A stretch of DNA of 64,000 bases. It comes from Terebella lapidaria (Eukaryota; Annelida; Polychaeta; Terebellida; Terebellidae). The notes under the pieces were generated by a model, which had not been told where the DNA came from, searched no databases, and was given only the letters and a program-made list of their open reading frames with translations. Shown here one piece after another: positions 21,001 through 32,300 of the stretch. The number at the start of each line of letters is the position of its first letter. Positions within the stretch are counted from its first letter, which is position 1. The stretch lies in assembly GCA_949152475.1 (NCBI GenBank), contig OX424562.1:4216001-4280000 (forward strand), read 5' to 3'. Both the position numbers and the translations under genes were made by a program.

Positions 21001-21031
21001 CATAACAAAAACGTTCATTATTGCCCTCCAT
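12045..21031 (-). CDS. PIK3C3: Class III phosphatidylinositol 3-kinase VPS34
   Basis: Makes PI3P on endosomes and autophagosomes with VPS15 and Beclin-1. Coding exons (minus strand): 20961-21031, 19234-19422, 18961-19104, 18676-18799, 18193-18375, 17879-17950, 17677-17781, 17395-17487, 17103-17288, 16583-16821, 15932-16028, 15754-15821, 15404-15509, 15186-15302, 14836-14973, 14460-14591, 14268-14337, 13522-13671, 13356-13430, 13076-13244, 12902-12992, 12663-12788, 12045-12059. Every junction has GT-AG and matching phase; total 919 aa plus stop (human 887). Start ATG at 21031 gives [20 protein letters not shown], aligning with the human N-terminus. An N-terminal C2 domain (YSSDLDIN to the FTTRW region) is followed by a helical PIK domain ([25 protein letters not shown]). 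The kinase domain has catalytic loop GDRHLDN (774-780) and DFG (793-795). The last 15-nt coding exon gives YWRK-stop, the conserved C-terminus. Exons 10-11 encode a Ser-rich, poorly conserved linker. Confidence 0.95.
12065..12070 (+). promoter_or_regulatory. Candidate poly(A) signal of the C15orf40 homologue
   Basis: AATAAA 180 nt downstream of the stop codon at 11885. It lies just outside the terminal VPS34 coding exon on the other strand, so the 3' UTRs probably overlap. Confidence 0.45.
15491..15596. repeat. 43-bp tandem duplication spanning a VPS34 splice acceptor
   Basis: The unit beginning ACACTCTACCCACAGG is present at 15491-15533 and 15534-15576, then partially at 15577-15596. On the minus strand each full unit contains a pyrimidine tract, an AG and the first bases of VPS34 exon 13. 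The acceptor in use (exon upper edge 15509) therefore has a copy 43 nt upstream. Confidence 0.85.
19800..20110. repeat. Palindromic CACGAATT/AATTCGTG repeat cluster in VPS34 intron 1
   Basis: Degenerate copies of CACGAATTAGTAA, its reverse complement TTAGTATTTCGTG and joined palindromes such as AATTCGTGTGCACGAATT recur at 20-30 bp intervals. An isolated relative lies at about 20605-20635 (TTTCGTGGGCACGAATTA). This is AT-rich, non-coding sequence inside the 1.5 kb first intron. Confidence 0.65.
20625..20705. repeat. Two copies of GCCGGCGAYGAGTTATCT
   Basis: GCCGGCGATGAGTTATCT near 20635 and GCCGGCGACGAGTTATCT near 20680 are separated by CGTCACCCAAACG. This is a short direct repeat in VPS34 intron 1, probably an end fragment of a DNA element. 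Confidence 0.5.
20827..20853 (+). repeat. Poly-G tract (G-quadruplex-prone)
   Basis: A run of more than 20 consecutive G residues (one A near its start) about 180 bp inside VPS34 intron 1 from the first exon. On the VPS34 sense strand it is a C-run. It could form a G-quadruplex on the plus strand. Confidence 0.8.
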
Positions 21032-21978
21032 TCCAGGCCCCATGTCGACTGTACGGGCCTACGTCACTTGTTTAACGTTAATTTGTCAATCTTGAACTTG
21101 ACAACTTGGAGGAAAACGCAAAACGGAGAAGTTCTATCGGAAGTTGGATGATGTGATGAGACCCAGATAGAACCCGCGGGTCTCACTGGGTTCATTTGAC
21201 TGAGGCCCTCGGGACAATTTGTTAATTCGAGAGCATGTTGATGCGTGTTCATATATCATGGGAAGAGCTTTGTGTGAAGAAATATATTCTATGATTTTAT
21301 TCGAAGGTCCTAGCGCTGCAATATTTTTGATTTTGCAATAGTCACAATGAATGTCTGATTTGATGAGCATTGTGAGACGTTAGCTATCAAGGATGCACAA
21401 ATAGGCCTATCTTCGGGATTAAGACCATATCCTATGTGACACCGCTAATCACGTCATGTCTCTCGTTTTAGTCGTTTGCTGTACAAGCTAGATGGTAAAC
21501 TCAACTTCATCCATCAGTGAAACACGCTTTTTGGTCGTAGTTTTCTTTTAAATGCATGGATCACCTTGAAATTTTGTGTGTATCAATTGGGCATCATGCC
21601 GTATTTTTGACATTAGAGCGTTGGGGGCGAAGCCCCCAACTCTCTACATGTCTATGTGCTGACTTTTTCATGGAGGTTTCATGCCAACTTATCAACGCCC
21701 GTTTTGGCATGTAAACGTTTAGACACCTACTTCAAATTAGTATTTTCTTCGTCCTTGACATAAAATCTCTCCAATTGATAGCAAACTTCGAATATACCAC
21801 ACATATATAAAGCATGAATCGATGTGTTAGTTTTGAGAAAAATACGAAAAACGCTCAGGTCGTCTTGAAAACGTCAAAATGGCGGAGCCGATGGAAAGTG
21901 ACGTTCCCAGAATGCAATGCAAATTTTACCGCAATGATGCGTATTTTGGAACACACAATTCTCTGTTCAGCAATTCGT

Positions 21979-22284
21979 ACATGCATACCGGGGATCCCCG
22001 TATTTAAGCTCCTCTCTGGATAAGCCCATGGGCTAATACATTGATATGACAATGAATATCTGTGATTATACACTAGAATAAATGTCTGTATCAATATACA
22101 GGTAGTTATTACGCATATAAGAAGTGCTTTCCTGTCTAATCCATTGTAAAGTCAATTATTAATTATTTATTAATTATTCCCCAAATATAAGCCCATGGGC
22201 TTATATATGGAGTTAAATTTTATTCGACACAACACCCTTTCACCAATTATGAGCCCAGGGCTTAAATACGGGGATCCCCGGTAG
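21979..22284. mobile_element. Short TIR element (MITE) with CCGGGGATCCCCGTATTTAAG ends
   Basis: CGGGGATCCCCGTATTTAAGC at the left pairs with GCTTAAATACGGGGATCCCCGG at the right. Internal AAGCCCATGGGCT palindromes occur at about 22023 and 22189, and GAGCCCAGGGCTT near the right end. About 305 bp with no coding capacity, nested in the larger fold-back element. Confidence 0.7.
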
Positions 22285-22671
22285 ATGTAAGCTTGCGTGT
22301 AGCCTTCTTTGGCGTTATAAAGTAAACAAAACGATTCGTCTGCAATGCCACGGCTACATTAACCGTAATTTGATGTATTTTATCACATGACAAAGTGTTT
22401 CATGCTGGATTGCGAAGCCTTTTTATTTTGGTCTTTTTTGATTTGCCTAGTAGGCATGTGTTAGGCTATATCATGATATCAGATGGAGATATTCCTCTTA
22501 GTTTCCAATATTTTTAAGGATATTTATTGAGGTTCAATATTATTTTAGCAGGTGTATCTGTTTCGTAGATCAATTTTAAAAAAAAAGTTTACTTATTAGG
22601 AATATAAATGAATGATAATATACGGGAATAAATGGGAATCATGTGCGTTAGGATATGGTAGCTTTTTTTTT

Positions 22672-22690
22672 GGGGGGGGGGGGGGGGGTG
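22672..22690 (+). repeat. Poly-G tract
   Basis: An uninterrupted run of about 18 G residues in the interior of the fold-back element, following a T-run. Confidence 0.8.
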
Positions 22691-23844
22691 GCATTGTGTG
22701 AGATACATTCAGCTGTCGTGGTGCTGATGATGTGCTCGAGCTCTAATGTCGTCTCCCGCCGTTAGCTGCATTTTCTTGTTTCACCAAATTTCAGAGCTCG
22801 ACCTAAAAAATTGAGAAAGTTGGCAATCTAACCCAACGTTAAATTTCGGCCTCAACATGGAATTTCAGAGTCTGCAGGAAAAAATCTACTTTTATTTGAT
22901 GTACGAGTTATATATTGCTTCAGAATAAACATATTTACTTATTATACACCGACTATGCCTTCCGACTCTAAATCAACGCAATAGGTTATTCTGTATGGGC
23001 ATAAACACGATAAAAGCCCTGGATTTGTTGAAATTCACTTGATCCCATTTCCGACTGAAATTTAACATTGGCTAAGATTGCCAACTTTCTCAGTTTTTTT
23101 AGATAGAGCTCTGAAATTTAGTGCAAAATTACGGCATGATGCCCAATTAATACACACAAATTATCAAGTTGATCCGATTATTTCAAACAAAACTACGGCC
23201 AAAAAGCGTGTTTCACTGATGGCTGAACTCGAGTACTAAGTTAATTGACTGAAACATTCGTTTAAATTTAAGAACAGTTGCTTTCATGCTGGCTATGAAA
23301 GTTGGCTTTAGGTCACATTGGAAACCACCCACATAGGCCTACCCGCCAGTAGGGAGCCGTTCAACGTTTTTGAAACGCTCGGGAAATTTGATATATCTCC
23401 CACCACTAGACCTACGCTCTGTAACGCTAGGCCATACACCCCACCGTTGATATCTCCCCCCCCCCCCCTCCCCGCCGACCACGCTGATATTCTCTCATAG
23501 GCAGTAGATAGATATACAAGAGAAGCCTATTATAATTAAAAAATATTTCGTTGTGATGTCAGTGTTTGTGTCAGCCTACATATCACCTGATAGAAAAACT
23601 AAAAATATATATCCTTAATAGGTCCTATTGTTTCCCCGAACGAAGTTCGGGGGATACTATGGATTTGTCTCCGTCGTGTCCGCGTCTGTGTACACATTTT
23701 CTTGTGAAAACTCTACAGGTTGCAAATCTTAACCGATTCTAATAATTGTTCATACAGACATATCTTATGGTAAGATCCCGACACCAATCGATTTTGGTTG
23801 CCAAATAGCAACCAAATCGGCGACACGTTTTGTGCTTAAGAGTC

Positions 23845-24150
23845 TTTAAAGGGCCACTGTATGGGGTTCGGCTTTTAGGGGATTTCCAAGATTTTTCTCC
23901 CGACGCTTCTATTTATAGAACAAAAGGTCAGATTACGTTTTTGACCCAGGATCTCTACCGAGCCAATGCTCATATCAGCCCAGGTCGGCGCGGCAGAAAT
24001 CCTAGGCCAAAAACGTCATCTGACGTTTTGTTCTATAAATAGAAGCGTCGGGAGGAAAATCTTGGAAATCCCCTAAAAGCCGAATCAAGGATCCTATAAT
24101 ATACAATTGTATAGGATCCTTGGCCGAATCCCATACAGTGGCCCTTTAAA
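23845..24150. mobile_element. Fold-back MITE with a secondary 36-bp palindromic insertion
   Basis: TTTAAAGGGCCACTGTATGGG at the left pairs with CCCATACAGTGGCCCTTTAAA at the right. The arms continue inward (GGGGATTTCCAAGATTTT against its complement; GACGCTTCTATTTATAGAAC against GTTCTATAAATAGAAGCGTC). In the right arm a 36-bp sequence at 24087-24122 is flanked by two copies of GCCGAATC (24079-24086, 24123-24130) absent from the left arm. It is therefore a later insertion with an 8-bp duplication. Confidence 0.8.
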
Positions 24151-24463
24151 CGGCGAACGCTCTACGGTTGGGAGTTTTCGATGAATGATGATGAAATCGC
24201 ACATGCAGGGTCGATGAGAACGACAGTCACATGAAACGTATTGGTTTTTTTTTCAGAATGAGCAAATAAATAATAATTAGTTAACAGGTTGACTTATTAC
24301 GATCATTAAAATACCCACTTTGAAAGCTGTGATTTATTACTCCAATAAACTGTACTATGAAAGCAAATGGCACTGGATTCTTGTTCAAAATAGAGAAGTG
24401 ATGTTTTTGGTGAAAACAGAATAATATTACTGAATAGGCCTAAGTTAAAATAATGTGGCGATT

Positions 24464-25186
24464 TTGCCCTAAGCACGCGGCAGGTGATTGTAAACATACA
24501 TGCCATTTATGTGGCCTTTTCGTTCTTGGCCTTGTTTTGACACGCTCCGTTCGAGCGTGCGTTGCCACGGCAACGCATTGTAATTTACGCTCCAGTAAAC
24601 TATAACAATGGTTTGATTATACTTCGCGTGCAGCCTTTAGTTTCTGGTGTATTATATATACACTGGAGGCTGCTCGGTCGAGGAGATTGTCCAAGATCGA
24701 GTGACAGGATGCACTCGGAGCTCGCCATGAGCTTTGAGTTCCCTGTTCGGGAGTAGTGGGCTCCTAGAGCCCTGGGGACGATTTCCATGGGGAGGCCCGG
24801 GCTGGGAGAGACAAGTTGCTGACTCGGGGGCGCAAGCCCTGTGGATCGCCAGTTCTCTCCCTTCCCGGGACGTGTGACATAGGCTCTGGCCAGCATGTCG
24901 GACTGTACGGGGTTCCGTCCCCGAGGCAGACCGCGGCTCGCCAGGCCCCTCCAGTTAACACCGTGGTGATGAACCAGTTTCTGAACGGTGTCCGTAGGCC
25001 TGGGAGTGTCGGGTGGGCTGTTACCTGGTTACCGTTAATGCTAGAGTGGTTACCGTGTCCGCAGTGACCTCCGGTGAGCGGCGCCGCCGCAAGGATCCGG
25101 AATAGCGGATGCGCGTCCGCAAGGACTCGCGGTGAGAGGACTATCCTCGAGGATCCCGAAGAGCGGACGATAGTCAATAACTTTAC
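24464..25186 (-). repeat. GC-rich 0.7-kb dispersed repeat, copy 2
   Basis: Reverse complement of 7109-7823 with small indels. It carries the same CGTTGCCACGGCAACG-type palindrome and GTATTATATATACAC tract. It lies about 3.4 kb upstream of the VPS34 start codon. The open frame across it (138 codons on the minus strand) is shared imperfectly with copy 1 and resembles no protein I know. Confidence 0.75.
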
Positions 25187-25351
25187 AATAAGTTTTACTA
25201 GTTGGGTCCATTATTGACCACAATAAAAATAGTTGAGACAAGAAACATTTATTATTGAGCTCAACAAGGTAAAGGTTTTGTCCAGTTGAAATTTCATGGC
25301 TGTAACTGAATAAGTTAGCATTACCTTTTACTAGTTAAAGCGTCTCTGGTT

Positions 25352-25465
25352 AAAGGGCACTATATGGGATTCTGTTTTCAGGGGAATGGGATTTCCGAGA
25401 TTGTCAGCCGACGCTTCAGGACTGTTCTATTTACTATTATAGTACAAAACGTAAGATTTTCTCTG
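25352..25465. repeat. Diverged solo arm related to the 23845-24150 MITE
   Basis: AAAGGGCACTATATGGGATTCTG, then GGGATTTCCGAGATT and GACGCTTC match the left arm of the nearby MITE in order, with many substitutions. No right arm is seen. Confidence 0.5.
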
Positions 25466-25469
25466 CCTA

Positions 25470-26375
25470 GCCGATCTGAAAATATACCTATAAGGGGGCC
25501 TATAGCCTTCAATCCCCTTTAATATGATTCAATACACATAAAAATGGGGGTTGAACACTCCAATAAGGAGGGCGCTCTACTGTTAGGCCACGTGCCACTA
25601 TCAGAACCAATACTGTAATAGGTTCTTTGATCTAAAAATGATTCATGCTATGTTTAGTCGATAGGTAGTCATGGCAATAGGTCGTTACATCAGAGAGTGT
25701 AGAATGGTTACATATAACCTGGGAGAATATATTAAACTGAATGAGCAAAAAGATGTACAAGTAGCCTAATCGAATTAACAAATTCTCCCAGGTGCAGCGC
25801 GGGCAATGGACGCTTGGAAACCCAGTGAGACCAAGGACCTACTGGGTTCATTACATCATCTTTGAATTTGCACTAATAAAAGGCTGCAGAAAAGATGGTC
25901 CTAACTGGAAGTAAACAAATTTTATTTTTGCTGGTTGTGTAATCAGGTAATCCGTGCCTGCGATCTAGATCTAACGTGTCATAATATTATGGTGTTGCAC
26001 CGAAGAACACGCTGGGAAGTGCATCAGTCGAGAAACCTGAGCTGAGGACAGTGAGGAGTGGAGGTAATAATCGCTACCTAACACAGGCATCATGGGCATT
26101 GCCAGCCACACACCCCTCTCAGGGCTATAGCAGGGTGGGTACCCCATCTAATCGCTACCCACAACTTACGGAAGCGCACTGGTGACATGGCATCAGGAAA
26201 AAAACGTAATTTTTTACATGTAATATCAACCGATAGACAACTGTCTGTTGGACTAGATCTACATGTAGTTCTGAGCTCATCAGTTGCAGACTGACATGTA
26301 CCGATACTGGTACTACACATCTACAGGCCCAGCTTGGGGGGTTAGATCTACTGTGATGTTTAGTGCGGTTACGGG
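25470..26375. other. Intergenic sequence and probable 5' flank of the ankyrin gene
   Basis: No coding frame or repeat recognised. An in-frame TAG at 26361 precedes the ATG at 26376, so the promoter or 5' UTR of the ankyrin gene should lie in this stretch. No core promoter motif stands out. Confidence 0.4.
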
Positions 26376-29300
26376 ATGCAGACGGTTGTACATGTACCTA
26401 CGACCTTGACAACCTCCTCCACCACTGGTGCTGTAACACACCGTGACAGCCCAGGGAATCAATCTGAGCAGGACCTGCAGCCGTCCGTGAAGTGGTGTAG
26501 TCCGTTGAGGGATGACGGTGCTGTGAGTCGCAGGTCTCCACTGCCTCTCAACACAGTCAAGGGCCAGACATTGTGGGAAGAGAGTCCCCTGGCTCGCCTC
26601 CAGAGGGAGCGACTCAAGTCCGCGGGCCTGCAAACACACTGCCTCCCTGTCTGGGGCCGATCATGCTCGAGGGCCGCGTCGGGACCGTGGTGGCAGAGGT
26701 CGGAGCCAGCACGGCCCACAACCACATGTAGCACCCCAGTGTGTTACCATGGGAACGAGGACTTCACTGCGAGTTCATCTTCACATTTCCAAGATTTGAC
26801 ACAATCTCTTAGAGGATCACAAATCTTAGCTGCACATTCAGCAAGTTTTACCAGCTGTGAGTGTTCACTGGGGAGTTTAGATCTGACAAGCTGCAGTTAT
26901 GAAAGATCTGATGCTACTGACAATTCTTTCCTCCATCAAACTCAATACCCGCCTCTTCAGTATTCTAGTGATAACAACATTACGATCTGTAACATTTTCT
27001 GGAAGTCAAGTCTGACATTCCACTCATATGTCCATGGCAAACGACCTGTTGACTTCGGGGCTCTTTGGCCTGGAGAAAAGGAACTGAAATGTTTATTGTT
27101 AGAATCGTATAATGATAAAGGATTACAACAGCTGATTGAAGACTTGGCACGACTGTCGATATTCTGTGGACCGCTACGACTGCTCAGGGTCATTCTAGAC
27201 CTCAAACTGTTAGGTTAGTCTACATGTAAAGTTTGCAGCTATATAGCCTTTTGTACCTGCTTATAGTATGGAAGCGTAGAAGGGCCACCCAGGAAAATAT
27301 TTTTTTAAAATTCCTGACTTAGTAACTCGATAATATCAACTTAGTAGTATCTCGATTAATATCGACATAGTATCTTGATGATCAGACACAGGAAGAAGAT
27401 TTATTTTTTCAAATTCCCGAGTTAGTAACTCGATAATATCACCTTAGTGTCTCGATAATATTGACTTAGTATCTAGATAATATCGAGTTAGTAGCTCGGC
27501 TTAAATCACAGCACATGTATGCATGTGCATACAGTATGCATATGCATACGAGACAACAAACAAATACATGTATACCCCGGTACATTACTGATTTTAAATA
27601 AGGGTCAAAATACTGTTAGAACTCTAACATGTATTTAATGTAATTGATATTTACATGAGAGGGGAAAGTTTTCATTTTAGATATCGTTTATTTCAATATT
27701 CACACGTGGATATATACACCAATTGACATACATTATACATACATGTACACATGGACTGGACAACACTGATATATTGAGTCGATATTATCGAGTTAATAAG
27801 TTGATATTATCGAGATACTAAATGATATTATCGAGTTATAAGTCGATTTTATTGAGATACTAAGTCGATTTTATCGAGTTACTAAGTCGGTAATTTAAAA
27901 AAAATAAATCTTCTTTCTGTGCCTGTTCCACATAGTCGATAATTTCGAGATACTAAGTCGATTTTATCGAGTTATAAGTTGATATTATCGAGATACTAAG
28001 TCGATATTATCGAGTTACTAACTCGGGAATTTAAAAGAAAAACATTTCCTGGGTAATCCTTCTACGCTTCCGTATTATAGGGTTGATGTTTTCTTCAAAT
28101 TCTAGCTAGTTACTGCCAGTGATCGGACATGTCTGTTGTTGCAGGATTATCGCACAAGTTTGACGATGGCCGGACACTGGCAGAGAAAGCTCGTTTAGCT
28201 CGGAATCGAGCAGCTGTGGTATACTTGGCAAAGAAAGGAGCTTGCACTGACAAATCAGGTCAGATAAATTTCTGTCTCTCCTTGTTTGAATGTACATATA
28301 AACATGGAAGTAAAACCATTATTTTCACATGGCCATTCACTTGCATGTACATGTACATGTATTTTCATTTTAGTGACAGTCTTTATAGTGGGACTGTCAC
28401 TATCGAATAATTATCCCTTGGCAGATGGATAATTACTTCGCAGTGGGCATCATTTTTTTGTGCTATTTGTGCATATACATGTTGTATATGTACAGAAAGT
28501 TGGACATTGGATCTGGTATCAGATGGCCTTGGTGCTTGGATGATCATTTTTGACCTCAGATACAACGTAGAATCATGGGCCTGAAGATAATCATGATTAT
28601 TAAGGTCCATATGGTTTCGTCAAAATGTACCTTTCTTCAACATTTGGCTTCGAAATCTCACTGGAAATGATGACTAGAGAATGCTTTGATGAATCATCAA
28701 ACATTTTTCACTAGTTTTCACTTGTATTGAGTAGAAAAACTCTATTCGGTTGACTTGGGACCGGTTACTAGCAGTCCATGGGGCTGACATCCCAGACATC
28801 TGATCCAGAAAAAAAAACCCAATGAAGATTTTGTTGAAACTTCATTCACCTTTTTTTAATATATCGAATAAAACAAGATTGTTTTCGAAATCAGATGTAA
28901 CTTGATATCATAATGACAATAACATGAATAACGTCAAAAGTCATTTATTCAGTGTTTTATTTACTTCGCATCATATGTGCAAATTGTTCATGGTTGTTGT
29001 TGATGGATTGGAGGTCTAGGAGGGAAAGAGATGAATATTGCAGGTATATCCAATTTTCAGTATATTCTTTCATTGATTATGACGAGTTGATGTTTTTTAT
29101 GAGCAAAAACTGGGGAAATTTGTAAGGAAATGGAATATTCAAGAAAATATATTGTTTTCCAGCAAGAATAACACAGATGTTTTTAAAGGCCGGTTAGCGT
29201 GGTACCGTACATCCAGTTTGCAGAATTTCAAGGTCATTAGCAGAAATTCCAGCAAATCAGTTGACCCTGTCGGTTCAATTTTAGGGTTAATTTCATGATA

Positions 29301-32300
29301 ATGTTATGTTAAATATGTTGTTTACCTATTAAGTATGTTAAATAGATCTACCGGTAGTCTTTTATACATTTATACAGAAACAGATATTTTTTTTACACAC
29401 ATCACTCTGTACATTATCATGTTGACCAGTTGAACATAATGAGAATTTGCTTCGTCAGCTATACATGTACCCGGTAGTTACAAAAATATACTCTGCACTT
29501 GTCTGGCATATAGTCAGTCCAACTAGGACAGATATTGTGTAAAATTGCTGATTTGTTAGATAATTGAACAGTGGTTATGTTTGTCCTAATTAAGGACTCT
29601 CAAACATATGTCTTATGTACCCCATAATTATGGTAAAAGTTCATGCAAAACATGGCAGCCAATATTAATGTTGCATAACACTATCTATTGATTTAATTAT
29701 ACAATACATTGGCCTTTGGATTCTATACGTATGTGTTTATGCCAATATTCATCATGTTTACATAACTTATATAATGTTCAAGTACAAAAAGGTCTCAAAT
29801 GTCTGAAAAAATGACAGAAGTGTTTTGGACACATGGATATCTGGAAGTACACTAATACATGTACATTTACATGTATTGCATATATATATAATGGCTGCAT
29901 GTACATGTATTTAGGTAAGGACGCGATCAATATAGTATTGATTAAAGTGATATTGGGAGAAAGTTATGATTGTTTCCATACACACTTGTATTGCCCAACA
30001 GATGTCCCTTTCTCATTGATTTCCTTGTGAGTTTCTGGCAGAGATCATTTGAGTTTGTTGACATTACCGCCATTCTCAGTGCTTTGTATTCCTTGATGCA
30101 ATGCGATTCCAGCTTACTCGTATATGTTTGAGCCAATCAAGCATACACTAGGTCAGATCGAAAGTAACGCTGAGTGGCCCACAAAACAAAAAACAGCAGC
30201 TGCTAGTACTGTCATATGCTTGATTTATCCATCTGAACAAGCATAGTCTGTTTTGTAACCTGTTTTTCTGAGACCACGCGCATATTCGTAGTTGATTTGG
30301 AACAAATAAATTTTCTCCCAATATCACTTTAAATACACATTTTATCATGTATATGGGTTTGGTTGGTTATTGCAATGCCATGATCGACCGTGACAGGTGT
30401 ACTAAAAATAATGTACTTGTTATAGATAACAGTACTTATAGCAAATACTGGTGCATGAAATATAAGCCAATGACCATTGCACTGTGTTAAGTGTGTACCA
30501 ACTGATTACTTGTATGATAATACTTATACTGGATATAGACTTTCTATTGTTGATTATTTCATCATGTTTGAATAGGCAGATAGTAAACCTTGCCCCTTTG
30601 ATGATGAGCTGCTCATGTGCTTGTTTTATTATCATGTTTATTATATGCATACGTGAGTGCACCTAATATGCAAGCTTGCTTGATTTTGTTGGGTCAAAAA
30701 GCAGACCAATGTGCGGTGTTTTATGTCGGCTTAGTAAACATGGTAAAGTATAAAACTAGTGTTGTCGTCATGCTTCTGTGTCATTTGGGTCAGATTTCAT
30801 CAGAATAGAAGGTGACTTGCTGTGTCTAAACAGTAAAGGCAATACTATAATATATGCATATATGTACATGTACTATGTTAATTAATTAGCCTTAATTGCC
30901 CTGAGGGAGCAGGGTCACATTGAGGTTGACTGCTGAACTCTAGAGCACTAGAGCAGAATACATGTACATGCACAAAACTTCATTCCCGCCTGGACTTTAC
31001 AGAGAACTTGTATTTTTCGCTTAGTCATGTAGATCTATTGACTGTGTGCTTAGTACAGCACTTGTAAGGGTGACCAGCACTTGTTAGAAAAGTCTGGAAA
31101 GATCATTGGGAGAAAGAAAGTTCTCCAACCAAATATTTATATATCTCAAAGTATATGTTTTATCATATGATGTATTTATATAATCATAAAGACGTGTTGA
31201 TTTACAGGACGGACCTCTAGGCGGCTGACCCAGTCTCACACCATCATGAAGGTGTTAGGACAGGAAGGATTCTCCCTGTACAGTCAGGTTCTCGGCCTGG
31301 ACACGGCCCCAGTAAAGCCTCTAGATAAGGTCAAGGTCACCCCTTCCCTCCACGATCGACAACTCATGTTCGACTTCGCCCACAGCGCTGGAGATATTGA
31401 CGAATTACTGGCTAAATTACAGGTTTGTACAAGTGAAGAAAGATTTGCTTCACTACTGATATTCTCAACATGCTCAAAGAAATTGCTTTTGTTAATTTGG
31501 AGCATTTTTCCATAATGAGATGTGCCAAATAAATGATGAAACATGAACAGTTTGTGTGATCACTATTCAGCATCCTAAAATTTATGAATTTCTCATCGAA
31601 CAGGCATTTGAGTTTGATGTCAATAAGGAAGCAGATGAACACGGAGACAGCCTGGTTCACATAGCAACTAAACAAGGTAATGTCGCTGTCAATTCATTGA
31701 TTACATGAGCATACAATTTGATGAAACAAGGAAGTAATTGACCTATCCCAAATGCCCCCAAATGTTGTCCAAGTTTCACAAATTACGTCAGAAACTTCTC
31801 TTTGGCCAATAGTAACGTTTTGCAGAATACATTGAAAATGACGTCAAAAGACTCGGATAAATTCGATTTGGGATAGGTCAATTGAACATGTTTCACATAT
31901 AGCTTGTTTATAATAGTGGTTAGCAAACTTGCCCGGTAGATTTATACATGTACACGTATGAGGACATTGTAAAAATCTTGGGATTCAAAAATTCGTACTG
32001 GTAACCTACATGTATATTTGCTCTTGTTGCATAAGTACATGTGGTACTTACTTCAGGGTTATCCCATGTGGTGTTGCTGAAGATGCTAAAAGACAATCAT
32101 AGAGCGGATATCGACCTAACAAACAGAGACGGTTACACCTGTTTGATGCTGGCTGCCATGGTCGGCAACACTACACTTGTAGACGTAAGTCTGAGTGTAT
32201 TTGTCGTACTTTCACTTTACTGTCATATTACATGTAGTAATATTCAATATGTATGCTGAAATGTTGCATTTTCCTCACTTGAAATGCATGTAACATCATA

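Larger units (their letters stand above)
21505..23235. mobile_element. Composite fold-back element with nested insertions
   Basis: CCATCAGTGAAACACGCTTTTTGG (from about 21512) with the following 90 bp to GGGCATCATGCCGTA reappears inverted at about 23120-23225. A second inverted pair lies inside: about 22793-22878 (TTGAGAAAGTTGGCAATCT) against about 23028-23119. Nested between them are the MITE at 21979-22284 and a G-run near 22672. No transposase frame is visible. The segment lies upstream of the VPS34 start. Confidence 0.6.
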
